DNA of 64,000 nucleotides from Limnoperna fortunei (Eukaryota > Mollusca > Bivalvia > Mytilida > Modiolidae): assembly GCA_944474755.1 (NCBI GenBank), contig OX104115.1, forward strand, positions 74,934,993-74,998,992, in the 5' to 3' direction. A program made the translations under genes and the position numbers. The notes under the pieces were generated by a model. That model saw nothing but the letters and a program-made list of their open reading frames with translations. It was not told the origin of the DNA and ran no database searches. Within the stretch, counting starts at the first letter, position 1. Each line of letters opens with the position of its first letter. This document shows positions 10,169 through 20,640 of this stretch, one piece after another.

Positions 10169-10606
10169 GGTCCAGGCGTTCGCGTGCGGTGGGGTCGGAA
10201 ATGGCGTCAAGGGAGGCCAGCAAAGTTGCGTCGCAGATGGAGTTGTGCGAGGCCGTGTCCTTATACATGTATTTGGCGTAGCAGAGATCGTGGTGACCCG
10301 CGGCCTCATACACTCACTCGATTGATGGGTTTCGACCAGTCCTTGGGGGTACCGTAACATTCAGTCGCTTGGCGAGATTGGTCCCAGGTCCGGTGAAATT
10401 GTGACCTGGAAAGTGCATCTATACGGGTAGTCGGTTGATCAGGTTGTTCACGAACCGGCACCCTTCCCGGACCGGATGAACTGAGATTTCCTAGAACCGC
10501 ATACAGCGCAGATACCTACCTTCCTCTGTCGTCCGTTGCTGGTTGGGATCACTCCGCGGCTATTCGTCTCCGTCTTCGTTCTGCACTTCAAACAGTGCAT
10601 TCCCAT
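10122..10606 (-). pseudogene. zinc-ribbon plus phospholipase A2-like protein of the Polinton
   Basis: Starting at 10,606 on the minus strand, a small zinc ribbon comes first: HCLKCRTKT, then ICAVCGSRKSQF, giving two C-x2-C pairs. Next come VNNLINRLPV and a PLA2-type region: MHFPGHNFTGPGTN (calcium-loop-like; the usual Cys of FCGPGT is Thr here), PINRV, and the catalytic-type AAGHHDLCYAKY near 10,300 (His-Asp pair), then SICDATLLASLDAISDPT. Related domains occur in parvovirus capsid proteins and some Polintons, where they are thought to breach endosomal membranes. Frameshifts lie near 10,453 and 10,320, a stop near 10,420, and the 3' end runs into integrase sequence near 10,165. It is non-functional in this copy. 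The two domains are recognised by motif only. Confidence 0.75.
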
Positions 10607-10623
10607 TATATATATATATATAA
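10607..10623. promoter_or_regulatory. divergent promoter-like TA run
   Basis: Only 17 bp separate the minus-strand zinc-ribbon/PLA2 start (10,606) from the plus-strand ATPase start (10,624). The gap is almost wholly a tatata run, enough for a TATA-type element serving both directions. Promoter function is inference. Confidence 0.5.
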
Positions 10624-11216
10624 ATGGACATTGAAAATATTTCTTATAATGAGTCCACCTCGACCAGGCGCAATCACTGCCTTCTCCCACAGCGATCGAT
10701 CCGAGGATTAATCATCGGCAAGTCGGACTGCGGCAAGACGACGCTGCTGAATAACCACCTCTTGCGCGAAGGGTGGTTGGACTACGATCGACTATACGTC
10801 TTCGGAAAATCGCTTCACAAACCCATCTACCTACTGCTGCGGCGGACGCCGGAAATGGGTTTCTCGAAGATATCCGAGAAATACTCTCCATCAAGGATAC
10901 GTGCCCCTACTTGATGATCGATGTGGTGGAAGTGCTACTTCCACCGCCTAAACCTAGCGGTATCGAAGCCATCTTCTTTGAGCATGGAGACGCTGTGCCG
11001 GACCACTGCGAGCTTGATCCCACCCCTAAGAATCTCATGGTCTTCAACGACTTGATGCTGAGCAGGCAGAGTAATTGTGAAGATTACTACGTGAGAGGTC
11101 GTCGCAACAACGTAAACTGCTTCTACCTATGCCAAAACTATTTCAAGCTGCCGCGGCAATCGATCCGTGAAAATGCCAACTTCATCTGCATCTTCGAGCA
11201 AGATGCTAGAGTGTAA
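10624..11216 (+). pseudogene. ATP: Polinton packaging ATPase (FtsK/HerA type), frameshifted
   Basis: In related viruses this ATPase drives genome packaging. The frame opens at the ATG in tatataaATG. Walker A is IIGKSDCGKTTLLNN (about 10,712-10,756), followed by WLDYDRLYVFGKSLH. After a frameshift near 10,860 the frame ending at 11,216 carries the Walker B region LMVFNDLMLS (11,037-11,066; the usual Asp-Asp is Asn-Asp), then CEDYYVRGRRNNVNCFYLCQ with the sensor-like Asn, and FKLPRQSIRENANFICIF. The C-terminus after about 11,210 is lost in stops. Lengths and motif order match Polinton ATPases; the copy is inactive. Confidence 0.87.
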
Positions 11217-11550
11217 ATTAAGACAGATTAAGTTGGAGCTTGAGAATTACCTCATAAATAGGTGCGAGAGATCTTCGGATCACTGTTGTAACCGGCACGG
11301 TGAAGAAGAGTGCGAGTGCCGAACGGAGATCAGAGACCCCAGCGATATATACCAACCCTGCTTCTGCTGGCGTTTACCTGCGAAACTCAGAGAGTCTCAG
11401 TCGTCATAATATGGTGAAGGAATGTGGGCCGAAGCCACCTTTCTGCATAAAGTGTAGAATCATGCCAGGCTTCCCCCTGATCGATCAAAGCGGAGGAGAT
11501 TTTGAAGCATTGAATAAATTTCCTGATCCGTTTTAGATCGAGAAATTTTG
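11217..11550. other. unresolved GC-rich Polinton stretch after the ATPase
   Basis: Base composition is still element-like. A 78-codon frame (11,300-11,536) contains CGPKPPFCIKCRIMPGFPL and could be a fragment of a small gene or the scrambled ATPase tail. I recognise no family. Confidence 0.35.
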
Positions 11551-11556
11551 CGTTCC

Positions 11557-11756
11557 TACCCGCTCATTTCCTCACCAGATCGTATGAGAGGTACTGTTGC
11601 TTGGACTTCTTGATCAACTTGAATCCCGTGCTGCGAACGAAAGCTCCTTCCAAGGGATTCATCTCTTTGCTGAGCGTGGGGCAAGCCCACACTTTGGATG
11701 TCTCTCCTTGTCTGTCTTTCAGGGTAAGGATTTTGCATTGCCCTAACTTACAATGT
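11557..11756 (-). pseudogene. C-terminal fragment of a small Polinton gene (truncated)
   Basis: A minus-strand frame without stops from about 11,756 to the stop near 11,580 includes LGQCKILTLKDRQGETSKVW, then ACPTLSKEMNPLEGAFVRST and LIKKSKQQYLSYDLVRK. It is a compact, charged sequence like the small unnamed genes at Polinton ends. No start codon is possible because beyond 11,760 the sequence turns abruptly AT-rich and non-coding. This marks the present right edge of the element. I know no function. Confidence 0.5.
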
Positions 11757-11979
11757 ATTTATGACAATGTGGGAATGTATTAAGGATACACGTACGATTT
11801 ATTTGATCTTTTACGTTTAGTAATATTTATTTGGTGGGGGTAAATCGTAAGTAAAAAATGAAAATCAAGCATTGCCATCTGTTTATTATTTTCTTTTGTG
11901 CTTTTAGGTTTTTACGAGTACGTTGTTTGATGCCTTAAATTGTTTTGGTTTCTGCAATCAGGAAACTATAAATCAATGA

Positions 11980-12166
11980 AGGCAATAACAAAATACCGAA
12001 CACCAAGGAAATTGTCAAAAGACAATTCACAAATCAAAGTCCGAAAAACCGGCAAACTTTAGAACAAGCTACCAAAAATATAGCACATACAGCATATGGT
12101 CCTGAATCGGTACAGATATTAACCAGGTTTTATGGAATGCCGAACCTCTCGCTTCTATTAGTGTAG
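11980..12166 (+). repeat. dispersed repeat family D, copy 1
   Basis: The segment aataacaaaataccgaacac to ttctattagtgtag matches 28,085-28,292 in direct orientation. It also matches, in reverse, four places inside the tandem array (about 39,066, 40,284, 41,490 and 42,750). No intact ORF. It is probably a non-autonomous mobile element. Confidence 0.8.
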
Positions 12167-12401
12167 TATGTGAGTTGATTTGTTGATGAAAAAGATTACT
12201 TATATTAGTACCAGCTTAAATTAGTAAAATTTATCAGTAATTCCATTGACTTTAATACTCTGAAAAGATCGAATTTAAAACTATGGTTAGAAGATATTAT
12301 CAATACCTAACAACTTTTAATATTAAAGATTATACTTTCCAAACTATAATTATAGCGGTATCCAAAACTGGTGTGATCACGAATATCTCTCAGTTTATCA
12401 C

Positions 12402-12812
12402 GCGGCGATTTTACTTGTTCAATTCTGTTCAAATATCTACGACCAATGTTACACTCGGCGATTTTACTTGTTCAATTATGTTCAAATATCTACGACCAGT
12501 GTAACACTCGTCGATTTTACTTGTTCAATTTGTTCAAATATCTACGACCAATGTGACTATCGGCGATTTTACTTGTTCAATTCTGTTCAAATAAATACGA
12601 CCAGTGTGACACTCGGCGATTTTACTTGTTCATTTCTGTTCAAATATCTACGACCAGTGTGACACTCGGCGATTTTACTTGTTCAAATACATGTATGTTC
12701 AAATATCTACGAACAGTTTGACACTAGCCGATTTTACTTATTAATTTTGTTCAAATATCTACGACCAGTGTGACACTCGGCGATTTTACTTCTTCATTTC
12801 TGTAAATAAAAA
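12402..12812 (+). repeat. eight tandem copies of a ~53-bp unit
   Basis: The unit cggcgattttacttgttcaa, ttctgttcaaatatctacga, ccagtgtgacact starts at 12,402, 12,456, 12,509, 12,561, 12,614, 12,667, 12,726 and 12,779. Copies differ by substitutions and small indels; one has a 6-bp insertion. There are no unique spacers between units, so this is a satellite-like array and not a CRISPR. Confidence 0.9.
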
Positions 12813-13832
12813 CACGTTGGTGGAATTCTTGGGTATAATATTTATTTGGCTTATGGTTTTTTTTATCTTGCTAAATTTCTTTTGGTTTTTTATAGGTTTC
12901 TTTTGTCAAATACATATAATCACATTTGTCTTTGAAAAACAGAGACCACAGTTTGAGAATTGTTTAAAATACTGCTCTTTCCGATATTGTATATATGCTA
13001 ACCGAGATGTTAAATTATACGCAAACCGAGTGATTATCTAATGGTGTTCACAAAGTTTCTTCAAATGCTGTAAAATAAGAGAAACTGGACCTGTAAGTAA
13101 GTCTTCCTAACAGGAACATATGCATAGGAATATTAGGAACTATGTACAAAAGTTTAAGTGAGGAAACTACATGGGAATGACCAAAAGTAAGATTTGACAA
13201 GATAAAGTTACTGTAACTATAACGTTTTGTGTAAATGACTTCCTACCAATTCCAAGGGAGGCAACTAGAGGATGCCATCTCCAGTGTAGTCATTTTTTCT
13301 GTCCATATGTACATCTTATTTTAATTGATGTATTGTTTCCTAACATGTTCTTGTGAATATACTACACTCTTAACGTTATTAACATCCAATCAATTAGTTT
13401 GGTTGGAGAGGAACGAAAGACCATTATTTTACTTCTAATTTATGATAAAGTAACTAAGTTTTATTTATTATATGACTAACATTTATCTTAATTTTGATTT
13501 GCCCAGGGTATCATGAAAAGTGTTATGCAGACTGTGTGTTAACCTCAATCATTCTTTTATAACAATCTATTTGTTGACATTGGTTCAAAATGGCTGACGA
13601 GCAGCAGTCAAGTTTTGCAACTGTCAATGAACAAGAACTGTTTTTTGCCAATTTTTCGTAATTGCTCTAATATTACTATAAATTTTAATTGGAAAATATG
13701 AATATTTCCATTTAATATGTGATAGCTTACTGTTGTTATTGTAGAAATAAATTTTTATTGTTATCCTTTTTTATTAAAGACTTCCAGTATAAAAGTTAAA
13801 ATAGTCGGATAATAAAGCATTCATAGTCTTTT
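12813..13832. other. non-coding AT-rich DNA
   Basis: I see no exon with convincing splice sites and no named repeat. One T-rich open stretch (12,817-13,041) is low complexity. Confidence 0.6.
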
Positions 13833-13943
13833 ATATAGGTTAATACCTGGTTTTATCAACCCTCAAAAATGAAATCCACACTCGCCGTTGGCTCGGTGGA
13901 TATAATTTTTTCAGGGTTAATGAAACCAGGTATTAACCTATAT
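13833..13943. repeat. long palindrome (hairpin 2)
   Basis: Arms of about 36 bp: tataggttaatacctggttt to ccctcaaaaa on the left and its near-perfect reverse complement ending aaccaggtattaacctata on the right. The centre contains cactcgccgttggctcggtgg. It looks like a foldback element with no coding. Confidence 0.85.
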
Positions 13944-14476
13944 CAAAGTCAATAAATGTATAATATTGCATTGGGTATATAGATGATTATTTTCCCTTTT
14001 TACACACAAAAATGACTAAGCTATGACCCTCACATGTATATACATCTATTCAAAATTTCATCAGTTGTTTAACCCTTTCAGTGCCAAAGCTTTTGCTTTA
14101 AAGAGTGCCGGGGGTTTTGAAAAAGAATAACCGGCGTTTGTTCTATGACGTTTTTCTAGGCAACGATTGTATGACGTTACAATGCCTGCAGAAATAAGAG
14201 GCGTCAGAGGGCTGAATAAATGTTGCACTTTTTCTAATCACTACTGTGCATTTCATTAATTCGTTTTTTTTAGTTTTTACAGTCATAAAAAAGTAAGGAA
14301 ATAAGTAAACATATTAGACAAACTATATTTTGCGAAAAGCATGCTCATATCGGTTTTGTCCAATTTTGTTAGTTATTTTTTCGTTTTGATGTTTGTTTCC
14401 AATATAAATAATAAATTACCACTTTTACATATTTGAAGAATAAAAAAATTAAAATAGCAGGAAAAATCACGTCTTA

Positions 14477-14502
14477 TGACGTCAGTTAAAGAAATGACGT
14501 CA
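14477..14502. promoter_or_regulatory. two CRE-type TGACGTCA sites
   Basis: Perfect palindromic octamers at 14,477-14,484 and 14,495-14,502, 18 bp apart and 21 bp before an ATG in a strong initiation context (atagccATGG). CREB/ATF binding is the known use of this octamer; a promoter here is inference. Confidence 0.5.
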
Positions 14503-14522
14503 GTAACCGTTCTAGGATAGCC

Positions 14523-14701
14523 ATGGCTGCTTTTTTCAATCCATGGTTCCGTGTATACCCTCCGGAAAACAGAGAGCAGACAAATTTCCAAGAAAATACA
14601 GGACCCAAACATATGCCACCGAGAAATTCCAAACCTGTTGTATACTTCTTATTGATTTTCACCGAAGATCTGATGAGAAAGTTTGTTTTGGAGACGAATA
14701 G
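14523..14701 (+). CDS. possible first coding exon (unknown protein)
   Basis: The ATG at 14,523 has a good Kozak context (gccATGGct) and follows two CRE octamers. The frame stays open for 60 codons and includes FNPWFRVYPPENREQ and PVVYFLLIFTEDLMRKF. The sequence aatag/gtaaaa at the end gives a plausible donor after position 14,701 in phase 2. The hydrophobic exon candidate at 24,239-24,318 begins in the complementary phase, so the two could join across a 9.5-kb intron. No family is recognised. The main alternative is a chance frame. Confidence 0.3.
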
Positions 14702-15060
14702 GTAAAATCTTTTCACAAGTTATGGGTGCGTTGAAACACAAAACACATGAAAAAATAAAAGAAATAATAAAATGATATTAAATTCTCCAATGGCAATCAA
14801 GTTATGAAGGTTAAAACAAAAGTCATGCACGCGCAAAAAACAAGAAAAATTAATATGTTTCAGACAACACATTATTTCGTGCCATGTGTACAGCATAAGG
14901 CTATTACATGTTCAGTCAGCCAATTGTTTTAAAGACAATTTTTATTAAGCGTAAATCCAACGCCAAGCTGAACGCAGGACTAGGCGAAAATAGATCTAGT
15001 TCATATTTTAAATGCCTATATACCAAGTCCGGATCAATGTGATATTTCATATCGATTTTA

Positions 15061-15250
15061 GGGGCATCGGTGGCCGAGTGGTTAATGTAGTTCTATACAA
15101 TAAATTACGTGGTCTCTCAACACTGAGATTGCGGGTTCGATTCTCACTGCAGGTTATTAGCAAATCTATACCGGTAAATAGATAAGTGGCGTTTCCCAAT
15201 GAAATAGTAGGGATATCACAAGAGAGATAACTCTTAATTTTAGACTTCAT
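15061..15250 (+). repeat. tRNA-derived SINE, copy 1
   Basis: The head ggtggccgagtggttaa resembles a type II (Leu/Ser) tRNA A box, and gcgggttcgattctcac is a B box. The body matches SINEs at 46,928 (same strand) and 25,620-25,842 (opposite strand). The 3' part is diverged. Confidence 0.75.
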
Positions 15251-15774
15251 GTATATAAGTCCATTTCAAATCTTCTGTCTCTGGAAAACAAAGCAAACAT
15301 AAAAAAAATTCTTAAGGTTCAGATTCAAACACATCACCTATTTAAGTAATATGTAAGAATATACTGTTTATTAGAAGTACATGTAATGAATGACATAATA
15401 TTTGCTGATTTAAAAAAGTAAAAATATGAATGACCATTATAAAAAGTTGTGTTACTAATTAAAATCGAACACGCTATATTTTTCTCCAGTTTAAAGTTAG
15501 ACTTGTATTTTATTGAGAGATTTGTACTTTTGTATATCTAACAATATATAAACAAACAGTTATTAAAATATTCAGATGAATTACAAACTTTTTTGGTATT
15601 TTTGTCACACAAAAATATTTAAAAGCACAATTTAATGCTACTTAAATTATTTAAAGGATATCTTCATTGATGTCTTCTTAAAACGCATTAAATTTAACAT
15701 AGTATTTTGGAAGTCTTGAATGAAATTTCCGATCTTTCTTCCAATATAACAAACAATAGTTTGTTTGATGTGTA

Positions 15775-15781
<7 letters not shown>

Positions 15782-15841
<60 letters not shown>
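15782..15841. repeat. (TA)n microsatellite
   Basis: About 30 uninterrupted ta units. Confidence 0.95.
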
Positions 15842-15843
<2 letters not shown>

Positions 15844-15889
15844 TTCATTAACATGTAGCTGTACAACACTGTATTATACTAAATGTTAT

Positions 15890-16440
15890 CGTGTCTGGAG
15901 GCGGTTTTTTGACTGACAAATACAAACTGCTAACCGTGTTTTGGTCCAGCTTATGCTCCTGTTGTAGATCCAAGAAATGTGTAAATTGAATTCAACAATT
16001 ATTTTCCACAGTTATTTAGCGTTTTGAAATACGGCGGATTTTTAATTTTGATAGAGCAATTTTATATAGTAAAGTTTGACTTAAATTACAACGGAAGTGT
16101 ATGTCTGGAAGAGTCGATTGTTGTCTATTCGAAATACTTTGGGTAATGTAGCCTGCAGTTAAGGCGGGAAAAGTCTCGCGGTTTCTCCGAATACCATTGC
16201 ACGTTACGAAAGCAGACCATCTTTTTGAAAACAAAGCTAGGTCCCATGGCAAATGTCAAGGACTATTTCGGACATTTCAGCAACAAAAACATAATATGAC
16301 ATATGGACGTGTTATCGTGTAGAATTTTTTTAATTGGATTTTAGCGCTATAAAGGTACAATATGAAATAATAAAAAATGCAAGCAAAAACGCTGAGCACA
16401 CGGAGGTGTAACTTTTAGTATAGTTTGTTTCCAGTTTAAG
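15890..16440 (-). repeat. dispersed repeat, inverted partner of 20,120-20,640
   Basis: Minus-strand phrases such as ttttcccgccttaac, agacaacaatcgac and aaaattgctctatcaaaa recur with changes on the plus strand at 20,424-20,545. ctatactaaaagttacacct also has its counterpart near 20,155. The two copies lie about 4 kb apart in opposite orientation. Short open frames in both are not conserved in sequence. Confidence 0.7.
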
Positions 16441-17932
16441 GAAAAAAAACATTTTAGTTGGTTTCTATGCTATTTTCGTTCCATAACTACATCAGTTTCA
16501 ATACTTAAATATCCATCTATAAAACGTATGCACGTTTACTTTGCTTAGAATAAAATATTTAATAATTCTGTGCCTCAACAAATATTCAACATCTCAAACC
16601 AGTTACCAAAACAATGTTGTTTTTACAGAACAACAAACAATACAATGTAAAACAAAATTTAAAAACATTTTTTTTATGGATTTGCCTTCAATGTTTAGCT
16701 TGAAATTCTATTACAAATTTAAAAACCACACCATAAAACATGAGTTCAATTTAAATTATAAATCATAATTTTCATAATTTCGCTAAATGTGTTCAGAAGG
16801 AATAAAAATTAACGAAAATGAAGATAAAGAAATACTAATTTATAATTAATAATCATGTAAGTCCTAATTCTGCATGTTTTCAATTGTAGAAAATACTGTT
16901 AACTGCTTTATTGCTTCTTATGTTCTGATATGTAATTTTGTACTTATTGGGATGAGATGCAGTATTCAAAACTCAAAAGAGCTTATGACATTTGGAGAAA
17001 ATGCACCGAATAAAAATAAACCTTTGGTATTTGTATTAGTATTTAATATTTGCAAGTCTCATAGCACATGAAAAAATATTGCATTATGCCTGCTTTACTT
17101 CTTGACATAAAAAAAAATTGAATTTTTTGTGTAATTTTCTGTTGAAATTAAAAGACCCTGCATTTATCACAGACACTTAAAAGGTTATAATATAGATTAT
17201 AAACTTGAATGACTTTAATTTTTTGACTAGATCATCAGAAGAATAATATTAAGGCAATAAAAGGTCATTTACATGCCAAATATGTTTACTGAAAAACTAG
17301 GAAAAAGGTATCTATCTGAAAGTTAAAAAATAGTTGTAACTGTTTTAGCGCGCTAAAACGGATGTCTCCCCTTCCATAGTATCAACAAGGTAGATATTTT
17401 TATCTGTGGGGCAAATATAAGTACTAGCCTAAGGAATATTTTCAAATAAATATACATTAGAGCTGAACAATATGAATGTGTAGTGTATCAATTCAGTACC
17501 ATCAGACAGGATAATTTATACTAAAAACCGAAAAAAACACGATCTTGATTAAATGCGAGTGTTATTGCAATAAATAAGATTTTGCTTCAATATATATTGT
17601 TTTGAAAAAAGGGAGTTATGTGTTCCATCATAATGAACAAAATGGCAATGTTGTATGTTGCTCATCTGAAATATATTCAATAGCCATCTTATATTTAGGA
17701 TACCTCAATTTACTAAAATCCAACAGCTAAAACAATCCAATGGTCCCCAGATACCGTCCTTTTCTGTAAGATTTTGTACTACATTTCCTAATGGGGTAGT
17801 GTTCACTAAAAAATGTTCACATTTTGATTTTGTGAGCGTGTTCTTCTTCTTAAATTTGTAAATTGTTCTCGAATGTGTTTTATTAGATAGTTTAAAGGCA
17901 TAGGTCAATGAATCCAACTAATATTCTCTGGG
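16441..17932. other. non-coding AT-rich DNA
   Basis: I see no supported gene. Short open frames (16,541-16,768, 16,874-17,071 and 17,705-17,917) have no recognisable domain. Confidence 0.55.
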
Positions 17933-18832
17933 AGCAAAGGTCAAGGTCACAAGGTCATATGAAGGTTACTGTCGCACTTCACATATAGTCTCATATGATG
18001 AAACATTCACACGTCATATATCAAAACCCTAGGTAAAAGGATAAAAAAGTTATGGCCAGTAGACCCTTTGCATTTAGTTGACCTTGACGTCAAGGTCATT
18101 CTGGTACACGACATATCGTCTCATGATGATATATTCTCATGTCAAATATCAAAGCCCAATGTCAAAGGATAAAAAAAGGTATGGCCAACACACGCATTGC
18201 ATGTAAAATTAGCATTAATTTGACCTTGAGGTCAAAGGTCAAGGTCATATGAAGATCAGTCTGGTACGCGACACATCATCTCATGGTTATACATATACAT
18301 GCTAAATATCAAAGCTGAATATCAAAAGATTAAAAAGTTATTACCCGGACACACTTTGCATGTAAAATTAGCATTAATTTGACCTTGAGGTCAAAAGTTA
18401 AGGTCATATGAAGGTCATTCTGGTACGTGACACACCATCTTATGGTGATATATCTACATGCCAAATATCAAAGGATAAAAAAGTTTTGGTCCGGACACGC
18501 TTTGCATGTAAAATTAGCATTAATTTGACCTTGAGGTCAAAGGTCAAGGTCATATGAAGGTCATTCTGGTACGCGACACATCGTTTTATGGTGATACATC
18601 TACATGCCAAATATCAAAGCTGAAAATCAAAGGATAAACAAGTTTTGGTCCGGACACGCTTTGCATGTAAAATTAGCATTAATTTGACATTGAGGTCAAA
18701 GGTCAAGGTCATTTGAAGGTCATTCTTGTACGCGACACATCGTCTCTCATGGTGATACATCTATATGCCAATATCAAAGCTGAATATCAAAGAATAAAAA
18801 AGTTATGAGTCGGACAAGCTTTGTATGAGACA
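17933..18832 (+). repeat. ~150-170-bp tandem satellite with AGGTCA clusters
   Basis: About five to six head-to-tail units of 150-170 bp, each containing gcattaatttgaccttgagg, caaggtcatatgaaggtca, ggtacgcgacacatcgt and atatcaaagctgaatatcaa. The first two copies are most diverged. Perfect AGGTCAAAGGTCA (DR1) sits at 18,229, 18,534 and 18,693. A GAA microsatellite follows (18,834-18,852). Confidence 0.88.
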
Positions 18833-18895
18833 AAGAAGAAGAAGAAGAAGAACTGACACAAAAACAATGTCTCCCCCTTCTGGGAAGGAGAGACA

Positions 18896-20119
18896 TAATG
18901 AACCAAACCTTGAGGATAATAAACCAAACCTTGAGGAATCTATTGCCGTTAAAGTTTTTTTAAACTAATATAAATAGAGAGCCAGTTCTGCGCATCATAC
19001 TTTTACATTTTGTATAATTTTGTGCTAAAACTTTTATCGATTCTTTTTAAAACTTTGACTGAAAAGATAATTTGTACGTTTTTTTGCAAATTTAAAAACT
19101 CGAAGATTCTTTGGATCCATAAAAAAGTCTGGTTGAGTCTTTTAGTTTTATTTTTGTTTAGTTTATATCCTGACATTGCTAGAAAAAATACACCTGCTAA
19201 TGATTAAAAAGCTTAGTATTTACTAATTACCACGAAGTGTACAAATAGTAAATACTTAGGTTACACCATTCTATTTTTGCTTTAGAAGGGGGTTTTGGTA
19301 GTTGCAGGGGTGATGTAGGCTTTGGGAGTGCTTGAAAGGTTTTCAACTTTACATGGCTGAGATATCCGAAGAATAAACACTGGGTGGATAAAGAGATAAA
19401 TTGATAGGATCTGCTTACGCTAAACATTACAGGTCTTAGAAAATTTTTAAAAAAGACTTTATCTTACGCTTGTCACGAATCTTAGTGGATAAGAGCCAAA
19501 ATTCACGACCCAAAAAATATAAACGAAGACACAGTCGCAGTTCAACTTTCTTAATTATGGAGTATTGTAAGTCGTATATTATTTATTTTGCCCGGCTATT
19601 CCTTGATCTTATGTTATCTGACTGTTGATAAATTTTAATATTTTAAAGCAGATCAAAACATATATTGAAAGAAAAGTGAAATTAGAGCAATTGTCATACG
19701 CAGCCGCTACTGCCCCAATATGCAAAGTGTAAATGGGATATATAAAGAATCGCTTGTTAGAGTAAGAAATATACTAGCCGGAGTGAAAGGACGAAAGATT
19801 GAATAGTGGTAGTAAATTGATAGAGTAGTAATAGTACAAAATATAATAGTAGTAGTAAAGGAGTAGAGCTAGGAAAGGTATGGAAAACATATAGAAAAAG
19901 GATAGGTTTTGGTAGGTTAGCGTTGGCAATAGTGGTAGAAAGGGAAATGCGTTCGATAATTATAGTAATAGGATTTAGTTGGATTGGTGGCAGTAGGAAA
20001 GGAAAAAGGCAGCGGTTTAAAAGAGAAATGATATTGAATGTATTGTGTAGTTGTAATAACAGGAAGGATAAGGTCTTTCTGTTTATAAATGACCGATAAA
20101 CGACATTATATACATATGT
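18896..20119. other. non-coding DNA
   Basis: I see no exon or named repeat. The open frame at 19,010-19,207 is T-rich low complexity. Confidence 0.55.
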
Positions 20120-20640
20120 ATCAGAGACGCATGATCTAGCGGTTCTTACAATGGATCTATACTAAAAGTCACACCTACTGTGGATTGCGCTTTTTTTGTT
20201 TGCAGATTTTTTTCTTATTCAATATTGTACCTTTTTAATATAAAAATCCAGTCGAAACAATTTATCCACGATAGCCTGTCTATATTTTATTAAATGCCTT
20301 TGTTGTTTGCATGTCACAAATCGTTCTTGACTTTAGCTACGGGAATTTTACATTGCAAGACAGTCATTTTTATTTCCCAAGGGAATTCCGTTTAGTTCAA
20401 TGTTATTCGGTCCGCGAGAATTTTCCCGCCTCAACCTCAAACGACTTCAATCTGAAAGGTATCAAACAGACAACAACCGCCTGCTCCTAGTTTACAGTTC
20501 CGTTCTAAAAAAACTACTTAACAAAATCGCTCTATCAAAACACCGCATTTCAATTTGCATCTTTTTCGATCTACAAAAGGACCATAAGCTCAACAATATG
20601 CGGTAAACATTTTTTTTTGGTCACCCAAGATAGAATCTGC
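20120..20640 (+). repeat. dispersed repeat, partner of 15,890-16,440
   Basis: See the inverted partner. The open frame at 20,400-20,606 includes HRISICIFFDLQKDHK but its counterpart in the partner copy is interrupted, so coding is not supported. Confidence 0.7.

Larger units (their letters stand above)
3340..11760 (+). mobile_element. decayed Maverick/Polinton DNA transposon (virus-like)
   Basis: The stretch is far more GC-rich than both flanks and carries the Polinton hallmark set: protein-primed family B DNA polymerase, adenain-like cysteine protease, chromodomain integrase and FtsK/HerA-type packaging ATPase, plus a zinc-ribbon/PLA2-like gene. Genes lie on both strands with only a few bases between them. 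Every large gene is broken by stops or frameshifts, so the copy is dead. At about 8.4 kb it is shorter than the usual 15-20 kb. I find no terminal inverted repeats and recognise no major or minor capsid gene, so both ends and part of the interior are probably lost. Boundaries are set by the composition change and the last recognisable coding, and are approximate. Confidence 0.88.

Noticed and set aside
3340..11760. Reading the Polinton as an integrated nucleocytoplasmic virus or contamination
   Set aside because: The chromodomain integrase with protein-primed polymerase, and the eukaryotic flanks, fit a Polinton; no large-virus genes are present.
12402..12812. Regular repeats that might suggest a CRISPR array
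   Set aside because: Units are contiguous, diverged, without unique spacers, and the DNA is eukaryotic.
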